Source of the DNA: Desulfovibrio sp. MES5
Lineage (GTDB): Bacteria; Desulfobacterota; Desulfovibrionia; Desulfovibrionales; Desulfovibrionaceae
Reading direction: 5' to 3'
Length of the DNA stretch: 64,000 nucleotides
Assembly (NCBI RefSeq): GCF_002237645.1
Contig: NZ_MJUZ01000050.1
Coordinates: forward strand, 50,412 to 114,411
Part shown: positions 36,411 through 44,869 of the stretch, piece after piece
Numbering within the stretch: position 1 is the stretch's first letter
Layout of the letters: each line of letters begins with the position of its first letter
Notes under the pieces: generated by a model
The model's database searches: none
What the model saw: the letters and a program-made list of their open reading frames with translations, nothing else
What the model was told of the DNA's origin: nothing
Made by a program: the position numbers and the translations under genes

Positions 36411-37334
36411 ATGGATCCAATTAAAGTTGCTGTGCATGGCCTGGGCAATATAGGTAAGGGCGTCATAGACTGCCTGCTCAGCGCCCGGGATTTTGACTGC
36501 CTGGGCGTGGTGCGGCGTGCCTCTTCGCTGGGTACTCAGGCCTTTTCGCTGCGGGGGCTGCCGGACTATGCCTCCATTGACGCGCTTATGGCGGTCAAGG
36601 GCAAGCCCGATGTTACCGTTATTTGCGGCCCTTCACGCAATGTTCCGGCGGATGTCCGCCATTACCTGGAAAAGGGCATCAATACCGTGGACAGTTTTGA
36701 TATCCATTCAGAAATTCCTCAGCTGGTTGCAGATCTGGATCAGGCAGCCAAGGCGTCCGGCCGGACGTGCATAACCGCAGCAGGGTGGGACCCAGGGACG
36801 GACTCGGTTCTGCGCGCGCTTTTTGAAGCAATGACCCCAGTGGGAACGACCTTTACCAACTTCGGGCGCGGCCGCTCCATGGGGCATTCCGTAGCGGCGC
36901 GGTCTATTGCCGGGGTAGAAAATGCCTGCTCCATCACGATTCCTGTCGGCGGCGGCAAACATTCACGGCTGGTATACGTCCTTCCCGCTGCCGGGGCTTC
37001 TTTTGCGGACATCAAGCAAAGAATCGCCGCTGACCCCTATTTCAGCAGCGACCCCCTGGATGTTCGCGAAGTGGGCAGCCAGGAAGAACTGGATTCTGTG
37101 GCCGACAATTCTCACGGCGTGCTTATGGAGCGCATTGGCGCTTCTGGGAGTACTTCCAACCAGCGTTTGAGTTTTGACATGCGCATAGACAACCCCGCCC
37201 TGACGGCGCAAGTGCTGGTATCCTGCGCCAGGGCCACCACGCGCCTTGCTCCCGGTTGCCATACGCTGATTGATGTGCCACCGGTGGCCTTGCTTCCTGG
37301 TGACCGTATGAAGCATATTGCCAGACTGGTTTAG
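36411..37334 (+). CDS. ddh: meso-Diaminopimelate D-dehydrogenase
   Basis: 307 residues, NADPH-dependent, giving a one-step route from tetrahydrodipicolinate to meso-DAP for lysine and peptidoglycan. The N-terminal Rossmann motif is KVAVHGLGNIGKGVID. Substrate residues sit in VDSFDIHSEIP, TAAGWDPGTDSVLRALFEA, FGRGRSMGHSVAARSIAGVENA and GGGKHSRLVYV, and NPALTAQVLVSCARA follows. A strong GGGAGGAA site precedes the ATG. Neighbours give no pathway context. The stop codon lies inside a copy of the TTTAGAGCATTTT repeat. Confidence 0.93.
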   Translation: MDPIKVAVHGLGNIGKGVIDCLLSARDFDCLGVVRRASSLGTQAFSLRGLPDYASIDALMAVKGKPDVTVICGPSRNVPADVRHYLEKGINTVDSFDIHSEIPQLVADLDQAAKASGRTCITAAGWDPGTDSVLRALFEAMTPVGTTFTNFGRGRSMGHSVAARSIAGVENACSITIPVGGGKHSRLVYVLPAAGASFADIKQRIAADPYFSSDPLDVREVGSQEELDSVADNSHGVLMERIGASGSTSNQRLSFDMRIDNPALTAQVLVSCARATTRLAPGCHTLIDVPPVALLPGDRMKHIARLV

Positions 37335-37348
37335 AGCATTTTACCTTT
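37328..37348 (+). repeat. Copy of the TTTAGAGCATTTT intergenic motif
   Basis: Bases 37328-37348 match the right end of the 29986-30131 element (minus strand) at 20 of 21 positions. It overlaps the ddh stop codon. Bases after it (to about 37376) do not continue the match clearly. Confidence 0.55.
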
Positions 37349-37414
37349 GAGTGAAGTATTTCAAAGTTAATCTGATCCAGCGGGGCTTGGGGATTGTAAC
37401 CAAGCGCTAAAAAC

Positions 37415-37451
37415 AAGAGCGGCAAGATGTGTTATATCTTGCCGCTCTTTT
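37415..37451. terminator. Bidirectional intrinsic terminator
   Basis: AAGAGCGGCAAGAT pairs with ATCTTGCCGCTCTT over 14 bases, loop seven bases, TTTT after it and AAAA before it. It serves ddh on the plus strand and the nitroreductase gene on the minus strand. Confidence 0.9.
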
Positions 37452-37469
37452 CATTATTGAGCCGCAACA

Positions 37470-38270
37470 TCACCGAATGGTGAGGTTTATTTTCTTTCTG
37501 GGGGGCAGGGCATGTGGCAGCAGTTTGGGGATGCCGAAAAACTGCGCACCCACAATCACCTCATGGCCTTCTACACCGAGAAATTTTTCAAGGGGGGCGT
37601 ACCTAGCGCCTATAAAGGTCAAGTATCCCGCCCAGCAGCAGCCAACGCCATGGGTCAGGGCATGCATTTCAAAATGGGTAAGGGCCACAGCTCCGTCTTC
37701 CCTTCCCCAAGGCCAGTCTTTGGGGGCCACGGCAATCATCAACTGGGGCGCGTTCCGAAAATAGACATCCGTGCCTGAGCGCCATGCCGCGACAGTGGAG
37801 CGAAGATGAACATCATCAGGGGCCAGGGCTTCCATTCCCTGGGCTACAAGATCACCAGCCTTTTTGAGATGTTCACGGGAGTTGATCAATATCCATCGTA
37901 ATGGCTGCGTATTTGCTGCGCTGGGCGCATAGCGCACTCCTTCCATAATCGCATCAACTGTGGATTGGGGGACGGGTTCTTTGCGATATTGGCGTATAGA
38001 GCGTCGGCTCAGCAAAAAAGCCGTGAGCTGCTCCTCAGGTGGTTTTTTCGAGAAATCCGGAGTAGGCGTATCCGCAGCGATCCCCTCTAACGAACAGGCC
38101 CCATGCGGGCAGAAGGCAATACACTGACCGCAGGAAATGCACCTCGCAGCCCCTTCTGGAGTGTTTTTTGGGAATTTGTCATCGTTCAGGCACAACGCGG
38201 CAACAGGGCAAACGCTTGCGCAAATGCCATCCTTTTTACAGCGGTTGGTGTCTACTAGAAAAGCGGGCAT
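37470..38270 (-). CDS. Nitroreductase with N-terminal 2[4Fe-4S] ferredoxin domain
   Basis: 266 residues from the ATG at 38270, which follows AAAGGAAA. Residues 1-60 are a bacterial ferredoxin (CKKDGICASVCPVAAL and CISCGQCIAFCPHGAC). The rest is an FMN nitroreductase domain: LLSRRSIRQYRKEPVP, GVRYAPSAANTQPLRWILI and FEMHALTHGVGCCWAGYLT. Such fusions are common in anaerobes and reduce nitro compounds, flavins or quinones with ferredoxin electrons. Monocistronic between ddh and the aldehyde dehydrogenase gene. Confidence 0.93.
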   Translation of the reverse strand: MPAFLVDTNRCKKDGICASVCPVAALCLNDDKFPKNTPEGAARCISCGQCIAFCPHGACSLEGIAADTPTPDFSKKPPEEQLTAFLLSRRSIRQYRKEPVPQSTVDAIMEGVRYAPSAANTQPLRWILINSREHLKKAGDLVAQGMEALAPDDVHLRSTVAAWRSGTDVYFRNAPQLMIAVAPKDWPWGREDGAVALTHFEMHALTHGVGCCWAGYLTFIGARYAPLEKFLGVEGHEVIVGAQFFGIPKLLPHALPPRKKINLTIR

Positions 38271-38523
38271 GTCATTTTCCTTTAAATAATGTGGTGTTTT
38301 TATTGGCGTTATACAAAATATCCTGCATGTTTTTTCAGTCATAGAGCTGATGATCAAAGGGCGAAAGATGTACGCATGCGGAAAACCCAAAGGCAAAAGG
38401 CCACGCTCCATGTCCCCTTGCTGGCCGATATAGAACACTCTGGTTTTCGGATTCGCTCTGTCGGCAGATATGGGGACTGTCTACAGGAAGCTTATTGGAG
38501 ACAGCCGTTACGGGCGTTAGGGC

Positions 38524-39918
38524 CTATAAAAATGCCGCATCTATATCAACGATGCAAATCAGCTTTTGGTTGACGAACTCCTTGATGCCAAGGTCCGTCA
38601 GTTCCCGCCCATAACCGGAGCGGCGGATGCCTCCGAAAGGCAGATCCGCTTTCGGAGCTGTTGGATGGTTGACAAACACCTTGCCGGTGGAAATGCGCCC
38701 GGCAACTTCAGCGCCATGCAGAGGGTCGGCCGTAAACACCGAACCACCCAACCCGTATGGCGAATCATTGGCGATTTGAATCGCTTCCTCTTCGTTTTTT
38801 GCACGAAAAATCATGGTGACCGGGCCGAAAAACTCCCAATAATAGGCCGGATTATCCGGAGTCAGATTGCTGAGAATGGTCGGCTGCAGAAAAGCGCCGC
38901 GCGACGGAACCTTGGGCCCCACCTCGGTGGCGGTTGCGCGGTGAGCCACGGCCTCACGGATCTTGGCCCGGATGTCATCAGCCGCCGCTTGCGAGGACAA
39001 TGGCGCCAGCGTCGTGGACGGATCAAGTGGATCGCCCGCTTTCAGCCGCGCCACGCCTTCAATGTAACGGTTTAGAAAGGCATCGTACACCTCATCCAGC
39101 ACAATCATCCGCTTGGAAGAAACGCATACCTGGCCAGCGTTCCAGTGACGCCCGAATACGGCCCAGTCCACAGTTTTGTCGAGTTCCGCATCAGCAAGCA
39201 CCACAAAGGCGTCAGAGCCGCCAAGCTCCATTGTGGTTTTTTTCAAGGCTTTGCCAGCCTGAGCCGCGATTACCGCCCCGGCCCCTTCAGAGCCGGTCAG
39301 AGCCACACCGTGGACTCGCGGGTCGTTGATAATCTTTTCAACTTGCTGCCGCGTGGCGAAAAGATTCTGGAAAGCCCCGGCGGGCAGGCCAGCGTCGCGC
39401 ATCAATTGATCAAAGGCGGCGGCGCATTGCGGCACATTCGAGGCATGCTTCAGCAGCATGGTGTTCCCTGCGGCCAGTTGCGGAGCTAGAATGCGAGTGA
39501 CCTGGTAGAAGGGGAAGTTCCAGGGTTCAATGGCCAGAATGATGCCGAGCGGTTCGTACACCATTGTGGCCTTGCCTTCTGAAGGGTGCGCGACGCTCAA
39601 CGCTTCCGGCACTAACAGCGTTTCTATATGATTCGCGTAATATTCAAAGATACCGGCGGATATTTCCACTTCGGCCCGCGCTTCAGCGGTGATTTTTCCC
39701 ATTTCCAGCGTCAGCAGGTGGGCATAATCGGTGGCCCGCTCGCGCAGCAGATCCGCCGCACGTTGCAAAGTGACCTTGCGTGTGGAAAAGGGGGTGTCTT
39801 TCCATAATAGAAAGGCATTGTGGGCGTCATCGAGCGCTTGATCCACCTCGCTGTCAGTCGCTTCAGGAAAACTTTTCAACACTTCACCGGTGTAGGGATT
39901 GGTTGTAGCGTAAGCCAT
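38524..39918 (-). CDS. NAD(P)+ aldehyde dehydrogenase, succinate-semialdehyde type
   Basis: 464 residues. VYEPLGIILAIEPWNFPFYQVTRI and ALTGSEGAGAVIAAQAGKALKKTTMELGGSDAFVVL place it in the ALDH superfamily with general base Glu in MELGG and nucleophile Cys in NAGQVCVSSKRM. NHPTAPKADLPFGGIRRSGYGRELTDLGIKEFVNQK is typical of the short SSADH (YneI/GabD-like) group. It lies 63 bases after the iron alcohol dehydrogenase gene on the same strand, so the two likely act on the same aldehyde under the TetR protein. Confidence 0.9.
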   Translation of the reverse strand: MAYATTNPYTGEVLKSFPEATDSEVDQALDDAHNAFLLWKDTPFSTRKVTLQRAADLLRERATDYAHLLTLEMGKITAEARAEVEISAGIFEYYANHIETLLVPEALSVAHPSEGKATMVYEPLGIILAIEPWNFPFYQVTRILAPQLAAGNTMLLKHASNVPQCAAAFDQLMRDAGLPAGAFQNLFATRQQVEKIINDPRVHGVALTGSEGAGAVIAAQAGKALKKTTMELGGSDAFVVLADAELDKTVDWAVFGRHWNAGQVCVSSKRMIVLDEVYDAFLNRYIEGVARLKAGDPLDPSTTLAPLSSQAAADDIRAKIREAVAHRATATEVGPKVPSRGAFLQPTILSNLTPDNPAYYWEFFGPVTMIFRAKNEEEAIQIANDSPYGLGGSVFTADPLHGAEVAGRISTGKVFVNHPTAPKADLPFGGIRRSGYGRELTDLGIKEFVNQKLICIVDIDAAFL

Positions 39919-39981
39919 GATTTACTCTAATATTGTTGGATATTGTGTGCCACAGTTGATGAATACTCAGAGCAAGAAGGA

Positions 39982-41139
39982 TTAAAGGCTGGCTTCCAGT
40001 ATACGCTGGCTGATCTCAGGGGTGATTTCGCTCTTTTCGCCAAGCGCCGTCATATCGTGCGCTGCAAGCTGCCCGACAATGGCGTCAACATCCTGCTGGC
40101 CAAGGCCGTATGCAGACAGAGTGGTCGGCAAGCCGAGGCCTTCAAAAAACGTCCGTGTCTTTGCGATGGCGGCGTCAATCCTTTCTTCTTCATTTCCGTT
40201 GGTGATGCCCCATACACGGGCGGCGTATTGCAGCAGTTTTTCACGTTTTTCCGCTCTACGGACCTGCAAATTGGCTGGAAGCACAATGGCCAGGGTACGC
40301 GCGTGATCAATGCCGTAACGGGCGGTCAGTTCATGACCGATCATGTGGGTTGACCAGTCCTGGGGAACGCCCGCCCCGATCAGTCCGTTGAGCGCCAGCG
40401 TCGCCGTCCACATCAGGTTGGCGCGGATGTCGTAGTCCTGTTTGTCAGACATGAGCTTCGGACCGATCTCAATCAGGATTTGCAGCAGCCCTTCGGAAAA
40501 CCTGTCCTGAACAAGGGCGTCGGCCGGATAGGTCAGATACTGTTCGACAACATGCACAAAGGCATCAACAACGCCGTTGGCAATTTGTTTTTCAGGTAGG
40601 GTAAAGGTCTTGGTCGGATCAAGTATGGAAAACTGCGGGAAGACATGGGGGCTCATGAAGGGCAGTTTGGTATGCGTTGCGCTGCGGGTTATCACCGCCC
40701 CGTTATTCATTTCCGACCCGGTCGCCGGCAAGGTCAGCACGCTGGCGAAGGGCAGAGCCTGGGTCACGTTGGAGCCGTGCGTTTCCATAATAGACCAGGG
40801 GTCTCCTTCAAAGCAGGCGGCTGCGGCAATGAATTTTGTGCCGTCAATAACCGAGCCGCCCCCGACGGCGATCAGGAAGTCATTTTTTTCTCGCTTGATC
40901 AGCTCAACGGCTAGCATCAACGTTTCAAAGGACGGGTTGGGCTCTATGCCGCCAAACTCCTGAACGTTACGATGTCCAAGGGCTGCGCGCACCTCGTCCA
41001 GTGTGCCGTTTTTGCGTGCGCTTTCCCCTCCGTACAGGACGAGCACGCGCGCCTCAGCAGGGACAAGCGCATCCAACTGCGCGATGGTGTTTTTGCCGAA
41101 CACGATACGGGTGGGGTTGTAAAAAGTGAAATCGTTCAT
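39982..41139 (-). CDS. Iron-containing alcohol dehydrogenase (YqhD/BDH type)
   Basis: 385 residues. The ATG at 41139 is preferred over 41151 because GGAG six bases ahead overlaps the earlier ATG. FTFYNPTRIVFGKNTIAQL opens the NAD(P) domain, GGGSVIDGTKFIA is the nucleotide loop, and AFVHVVEQYLT with DWSTHMIGHELTARYGIDHARTLAIV carries the metal-binding Asp/His set. YqhD-type enzymes reduce toxic short aldehydes with NADPH. The TetR/NemR-type regulator gene lies directly upstream and an operator box sits 43 bases before the start. Confidence 0.93.
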   Translation of the reverse strand: MNDFTFYNPTRIVFGKNTIAQLDALVPAEARVLVLYGGESARKNGTLDEVRAALGHRNVQEFGGIEPNPSFETLMLAVELIKREKNDFLIAVGGGSVIDGTKFIAAAACFEGDPWSIMETHGSNVTQALPFASVLTLPATGSEMNNGAVITRSATHTKLPFMSPHVFPQFSILDPTKTFTLPEKQIANGVVDAFVHVVEQYLTYPADALVQDRFSEGLLQILIEIGPKLMSDKQDYDIRANLMWTATLALNGLIGAGVPQDWSTHMIGHELTARYGIDHARTLAIVLPANLQVRRAEKREKLLQYAARVWGITNGNEEERIDAAIAKTRTFFEGLGLPTTLSAYGLGQQDVDAIVGQLAAHDMTALGEKSEITPEISQRILEASL

Positions 41140-41181
41140 GGTAGGCTCCATTTTTTGTTGGCAGTTTGAGTTGTTTGATAT

Positions 41182-41196
41182 TAGACCGGTCGACTA
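41182..41196. promoter_or_regulatory. TetR operator before the alcohol dehydrogenase gene
   Basis: TAGACCGGTCGACTA is an imperfect palindrome (TAGAC with GACTA) and matches the box at 41875-41889 at 12 of 15 positions. It lies between the tetR stop and the alcohol dehydrogenase start, where repression of the adh-aldehyde dehydrogenase pair would be expected. Confidence 0.75.
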
Positions 41197-41248
41197 TAGT
41201 GTGGAAATAAATTTGCTCCAGACAATGCTATGTCTCACAATAATCTTC

Positions 41249-41854
41249 TTATTTGGGCAAAGAAAGATTGAGAATACGGCGAGTTGCAACCATCGCGGTT
41301 TTCAGCGGTTCGCCATTTCTGGTAATTTTTTCAAGAAGACTCGCCCCAATCCACAGCTGGTACAGAGTCTCGGCCAGGAAAAGGGCATCTCCCTCAACAA
41401 CCAGTGAGCCATCAGCGCGCGCTTCATCTATTGCTTTGGCCAGGCGCTGCATAATTCTTGCGGTGCCAATCCGCAAGGCATTACGCATGGCTTCGGACAA
41501 ATCCGCAACTTCGGCCCCAAGTTTGACCGCCAGACATTTACCCTGATGGTCGCATCCCGCTTGGGTTCCGAGCCATTTTTCCCAGTAGGCTATCAGGCGC
41601 TCCGCGCCGCTTTGGCCCGGCTTTTCCAGCAGCACAGTGATTTCTGCCATGTAGTCAGCGAAATACTGTTCAAGCAGGGCTTCACCAAAGGCATCCTTGG
41701 ATTTGAAGTAATAGTAGAAGGAGCCCTTGGGCACACCAGCTGCGGTCAGGATTTCGGTCAGGCCAACGGCTGAAAAGCCCTTTCCGCTCATGATGGCCTG
41801 TCCGGTTTCGAGAATATGGCGCCGAACTTCGGCAGCTGGTGTTATCGTCTTCAT
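41249..41854 (-). CDS. TetR family repressor, NemR-like
   Basis: 201 residues. The N-terminal HTH domain (about 8-55) reads RRHILETGQAIMSGKGFSAVGLTEILTAAGVPKGSFYYYFKSKDAFGEALL, followed by a TetR_C domain with CDHQGKCLAVKLGAEVADLSEAMRNAL and LYQLWIGASLLEKITRN. The layout resembles E. coli NemR, which senses electrophiles and aldehydes through cysteine; here Cys100 and Cys106 lie in GCDHQGKCLAV. Two near-identical boxes flank the gene, so it probably represses itself and the dehydrogenase pair downstream. Confidence 0.9.
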   Translation of the reverse strand: MKTITPAAEVRRHILETGQAIMSGKGFSAVGLTEILTAAGVPKGSFYYYFKSKDAFGEALLEQYFADYMAEITVLLEKPGQSGAERLIAYWEKWLGTQAGCDHQGKCLAVKLGAEVADLSEAMRNALRIGTARIMQRLAKAIDEARADGSLVVEGDALFLAETLYQLWIGASLLEKITRNGEPLKTAMVATRRILNLSLPK

Positions 41855-41874
41855 GAGTCACATATAGTTCATAG

Positions 41875-41889
41875 TAGACCGGTTGTCTA
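41875..41889. promoter_or_regulatory. TetR operator before the repressor's own gene
   Basis: TAGACCGGTTGTCTA has perfect half sites TAGAC/GTCTA with a five-base centre. It lies 20 bases upstream of the tetR ATG and implies autoregulation. Confidence 0.8.
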
Positions 41890-42208
41890 GTAAGTGAGTA
41901 ATTATTATTTTGGACTGTACCATCTTCCTTCCGTTCTGGGGCAGAACTTGCTCGTGAATTTTACGGTGAAAGCCTATGGTTACGTATGGTCATCCCAGTT
42001 TAGCTTTATACAAGAAAAAGGAGATGGTTACAGTTTTTCTTAGTTCAGGGTAAATTTAAGGATAGCCGCTGGACAATAGTGATTGTTATTTCAGATAGTA
42101 AAATAAAACCCGTATGTCTAACTGCTTACGCATTCTATATCCGGGAAAATATCGATGACCTCTTGGATGCCCCGTATTTGGCTGAATTCGGCAACTGTCC
42201 AGAGTCGC
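41890..42208. other. Gap upstream of tetR
   Basis: About 320 bases, A+T rich, holding the tetR promoter at its left end. No gene is supported. Confidence 0.4.
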
Positions 42209-42259
42209 TGAAATTAAATCTGCACCACCCGCTATGCGGGTGGTGCAGATTTAATTTCA
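42209..42259. terminator. 24-bp perfect hairpin, bidirectional terminator
   Basis: TGAAATTAAATCTGCACC... pairs without mismatch with its complement over 24 bases around a TAT loop. T-rich arms (GATTTAATTT) act as the U tract on both strands. It ends 15 bases beyond the stop of the NapH-like gene. Confidence 0.85.
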
Positions 42260-42274
42260 ACCTTGAATGTAAAT

Positions 42275-43351
42275 TTATCCGCCAAACTGGATCATGTGGA
42301 ATCGCCGCAGCATGGCCGGAGGGATTTCAGATGTCCAGTGCCCGGTGCTTACAGCCCACAAGTACGCGGCAAAAAGCACAACCAGGCAGCCGGCGGCAAC
42401 AGTCCAGAAGGGTATACGCCTGTTCATCGCAGAAAGATGGAGGCAGCCTTTTTGCGGGCAGGCTTCTATACAGGCGGTGCAACCAAGACATTCCGGCGAA
42501 TTGATGCGCGCCTTTTGGTGCACGGCAATGGCCGAGGGGCAGGCGCGCTGGCAGCGGCGGCAGCTTGTGCAGGCATCCGCATTGCGGCGCACTGCCACCG
42601 GGCTCGCCAGCGCAAGAATACCCAAAAACGCCCCATATGGGCAGAGATAACGGCACCATGCATTGCGAACCACCAACGAGGCGACCACAATCACGCCCAC
42701 CACAATGAACGTGGTGGTTGAGGCCCGCAAAAAGAAAAACAGCATGCTTGAATCGGCCACCATGTTGAATGGCGCGCCCATAAAGGAGTCGATTTCATCC
42801 ACGCTCATAACAAGCAGGCTAAAATAGCACAATAATGCCAGCGGAATATACTTGATGGCCTGAAGGGCCAGCTCAAGCTTGCGCGACGGATTGCGGTTCA
42901 GGCCAAGACGCTCGCCCACGCGGCCCAGCAAGTTAGAGGCAAGCCCTACAGGGCAAATGTAGCCGCAAAACCCCTTGCGGAACAGTAGGGCCATGAGGGC
43001 AATGGCTAAAAAGAGTGTCAGTCCTGCGGGGTGCACCGCGTCCCACATGCCGGTTTCAAACAGGCGACGGGCGGCCATGAGTTCGCTTATGGGCAGAAAA
43101 CCCTCCACAGAGGGCGGCTTGGGGGTGAACGCCTGGCTTTTTCCCATGGTCCACTGCACGTAGAGGTAAAAATTCCAGCCCACCCAGGTGAGAAAAATGG
43201 CGAACGCGCCCTGTATGCCGCGCCGCAGCAGGGGGGGGGTGAGGTGGCGTTTTTCAGGAGCGGGGACAAGAACAGATACTTCTGATGAGGGAGTATGTGC
43301 TTGCGCTGCGGACTTTGCGATCTCGTGCGCGGAATCGGTTGTCTGGCTCAT
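42275..43351 (-). CDS. NapH/CcoG-like polyferredoxin membrane protein
   Basis: 358 residues from the ATG at 43351, with AAAGGAAG ahead. About five membrane helices (for example GAFAIFLTWVGWNFYLYVQW, AGLTLFLAIALMALLF, YIPLALLCYFSLLVM, FIVVGVIVVASLVV) carry two CxxxCP motifs at membrane edges (CGYICPVG and CRYLCPYGA). Two [4Fe-4S] clusters follow (CTSCRRCQRACP and CLGCTACIEACP), then a last helix. Relatives pass quinol electrons to periplasmic reductases or handle copper. No partner reductase gene lies beside it, so the partner is unknown. Confidence 0.88.
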   Translation of the reverse strand: MSQTTDSAHEIAKSAAQAHTPSSEVSVLVPAPEKRHLTPPLLRRGIQGAFAIFLTWVGWNFYLYVQWTMGKSQAFTPKPPSVEGFLPISELMAARRLFETGMWDAVHPAGLTLFLAIALMALLFRKGFCGYICPVGLASNLLGRVGERLGLNRNPSRKLELALQAIKYIPLALLCYFSLLVMSVDEIDSFMGAPFNMVADSSMLFFFLRASTTTFIVVGVIVVASLVVRNAWCRYLCPYGAFLGILALASPVAVRRNADACTSCRRCQRACPSAIAVHQKARINSPECLGCTACIEACPQKGCLHLSAMNRRIPFWTVAAGCLVVLFAAYLWAVSTGHWTSEIPPAMLRRFHMIQFGG

Positions 43352-43637
43352 TTGGAGCTTCCTTTCAGACTGTTTAAATAAACAACTGCGCACTGGTTGT
43401 GCCACCATTGGCAGTGGCTGTCCATGCCTGGCATCACATGAATGTGATGCTCCTTACCATCTCCCTGTCCCCGTCATTTGAAATAATGGGAGGCATCACC
43501 ACCAGATATGCCAAAATACAACTTCATTTCTGGCCGCAATTCATATTCGGGCATCATTTTGTGGGCTTCAGTCGCGTGACTGTACTACCCAAAAGGGGAT
43601 GCTTACAGGGCAGAGTGGGGCGAATTTGCCCACAACG
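43352..43637. other. Last chromosomal gap before the island
   Basis: About 290 bases between the NapH-like gene and the tRNA-Glu terminator. No gene or clear regulatory site is seen besides the gene's upstream region. Confidence 0.4.
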
Positions 43638-43669
43638 AAAAAAGCTCTCACGATTTCTCGTAAGAGCTT
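43638..43669 (-). terminator. Terminator of the former tRNA-Glu gene
   Basis: On the minus strand AAGCTCTTACGA pairs with TCGTGAGAGCTT (one G-T wobble), loop four bases, followed by six T residues. It stands 11 bases after the CCA end of the tRNA fragment, where the intact gene's terminator would be. Confidence 0.85.
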
Positions 43670-43679
43670 GATTTTCTGT

Positions 43680-43723
43680 TGGCGTCCCCAAGGGGATTTG
43701 AACCCCTGTCGACGGCGTGAAAG
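43680..43723 (-). other. Truncated 3' end of tRNA-Glu(TTC): island attachment site
   Basis: Read on the minus strand, from the anticodon loop CTTTCAC onward, the sequence gives the anticodon 3' stem, variable loop CGAC, T arm (AGGGG TTCAAAT CCCCT) and acceptor strand TGGGGACG with CCA at 43680. The 5' half is missing: bases above 43723 do not form a D arm or the matching anticodon stem. This is what integration of an element into a tRNA 3' end leaves at its distal border. By orientation the restored full tRNA-Glu should be at the other end of the island, right of this window. Confidence 0.85.
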
Positions 43724-44089
43724 GACAGCCTCTGAAATTGTTAATTCAATTATTTAGCAATGTTAGAGTGCATCCAGATACATCAAAAGACATCCGCATA
43801 CACCCCGAACTAACCCCCTCCCTAACCCCCACACACGGCGCACCGTGGTCTATCAAAAAGAGTCGCCTTATCTCCTGTCTGGCGATTTGCCGCCACAGTG
43901 GCGGGGGAATCCCCGTCGACCGGCTACCGTACATCAGACGTCTGAGTATAATACGCCCTGCGACTTGCCGATTATGACGCCTTGCCACATACAGCGGCTC
44001 TGGCGGTAAATGAGAAATGCCTGTATCCACAAATATCTCAAAAGTTTTTCACGCAGGCAACACCAATAGACGCAATCTTAGAATCTTAG
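43724..44089. other. Island left-end sequence without a supported gene
   Basis: About 365 bases. CTAACCCCC occurs twice (43810-43818 and 43822-43830), 12 bases apart, and CATCC-type repeats lie at 43769-43795. Such direct repeats near an attachment site could be integrase or excisionase arm sites. Open frames on either strand are short and unrecognisable. Confidence 0.4.
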
Positions 44090-44869
44090 CTATACCTGCT
44101 CTATGATTTTAGTGGAAATTAAGGCTTCCAGGTGCTGGTGAAGTTCGATCGGCAAATTGCCACCTTTGACCAAAACACCAAGCTCCATGTTTCGTTCCAT
44201 AGCCGCAGCAGTCAAGTTCGCACTGGTGATAAAAGCCAACTCTTCATCTGCCACAGCACATTTCGCATGAACAGCACCAGATATCCCGTATGAGCCCGTG
44301 CCTTTTTTACCAGAAATCCATGTGTAAATGCAGACTGAAGGAAGAGCTTTTTTCATTGCACTGATTGAATCATGATTGGATACTCTGCCACCATGCATAC
44401 TTGATGCTTCTAAAAGTATATTAATATGAACTTGTCGGCCAATTGCATTCTTAAGCGCTGCTATAATGGAGGCAACGTCATATGCTACAAAACTGACAAG
44501 AAATAATCTACGTTTTGCATAGTTAATCACTTCACAAAGCACCTGCTCAGTATGCCTTACTGGAATTTGCCCTGTAGAAGGCCCTGTCCAAACCATTTCA
44601 ACAGCGCCACGACTCTCACGAAGTGTGGCTGTAGCAGAAGCACCCCTAAGTGCCGCTGCCACATCGCACGGAGCAGTACCCTTACTGTTATTCCACGCTT
44701 GATCAAACCGACCTATTAAATCTTTGTCTGCATTTGGGCCAAAACTTGATTTTAGCAGAGCAAATTGTTCCACTGACCCAAGCGTATTTATTTTATTTGC
44801 AATGACTGCTATCCGGTCTGGGTGCAGCTCTAAACCAAGTTCTGCAATCACAGCTAGAAGATCATCCAT
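44090..44869 (-). CDS. drmC: DISARM protein DrmC, phospholipase-D-like
   Basis: 259 residues from the ATG at 44869, which overlaps the drmB stop by eight bases; the longer frame upstream lies inside drmB. It has one PLD-type motif, GAVHAKCAVADEELAFITSANLT (His201, Lys203), and ERNMELGVLV after it, as in PLD nuclease/lipase folds that dimerise to complete the active site. The N-terminal 90 residues are helical. DrmC is a core DISARM gene, though reported as not strictly needed for protection in the Bacillus system. Last gene of the operon. Confidence 0.88.
   Translation of the reverse strand: MDDLLAVIAELGLELHPDRIAVIANKINTLGSVEQFALLKSSFGPNADKDLIGRFDQAWNNSKGTAPCDVAAALRGASATATLRESRGAVEMVWTGPSTGQIPVRHTEQVLCEVINYAKRRLFLVSFVAYDVASIIAALKNAIGRQVHINILLEASSMHGGRVSNHDSISAMKKALPSVCIYTWISGKKGTGSYGISGAVHAKCAVADEELAFITSANLTAAAMERNMELGVLVKGGNLPIELHQHLEALISTKIIEQV

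Noticed and set aside
43680..43760. Functional tRNA-Glu gene
   Set aside because: Only the 3' half is present; there is no acceptor 5' strand, D arm or matching anticodon stem.
43746..44030. 94-codon minus-strand open frame at the island's left end
   Set aside because: No ribosome site and no recognisable sequence; integrase remnants were looked for and not seen.
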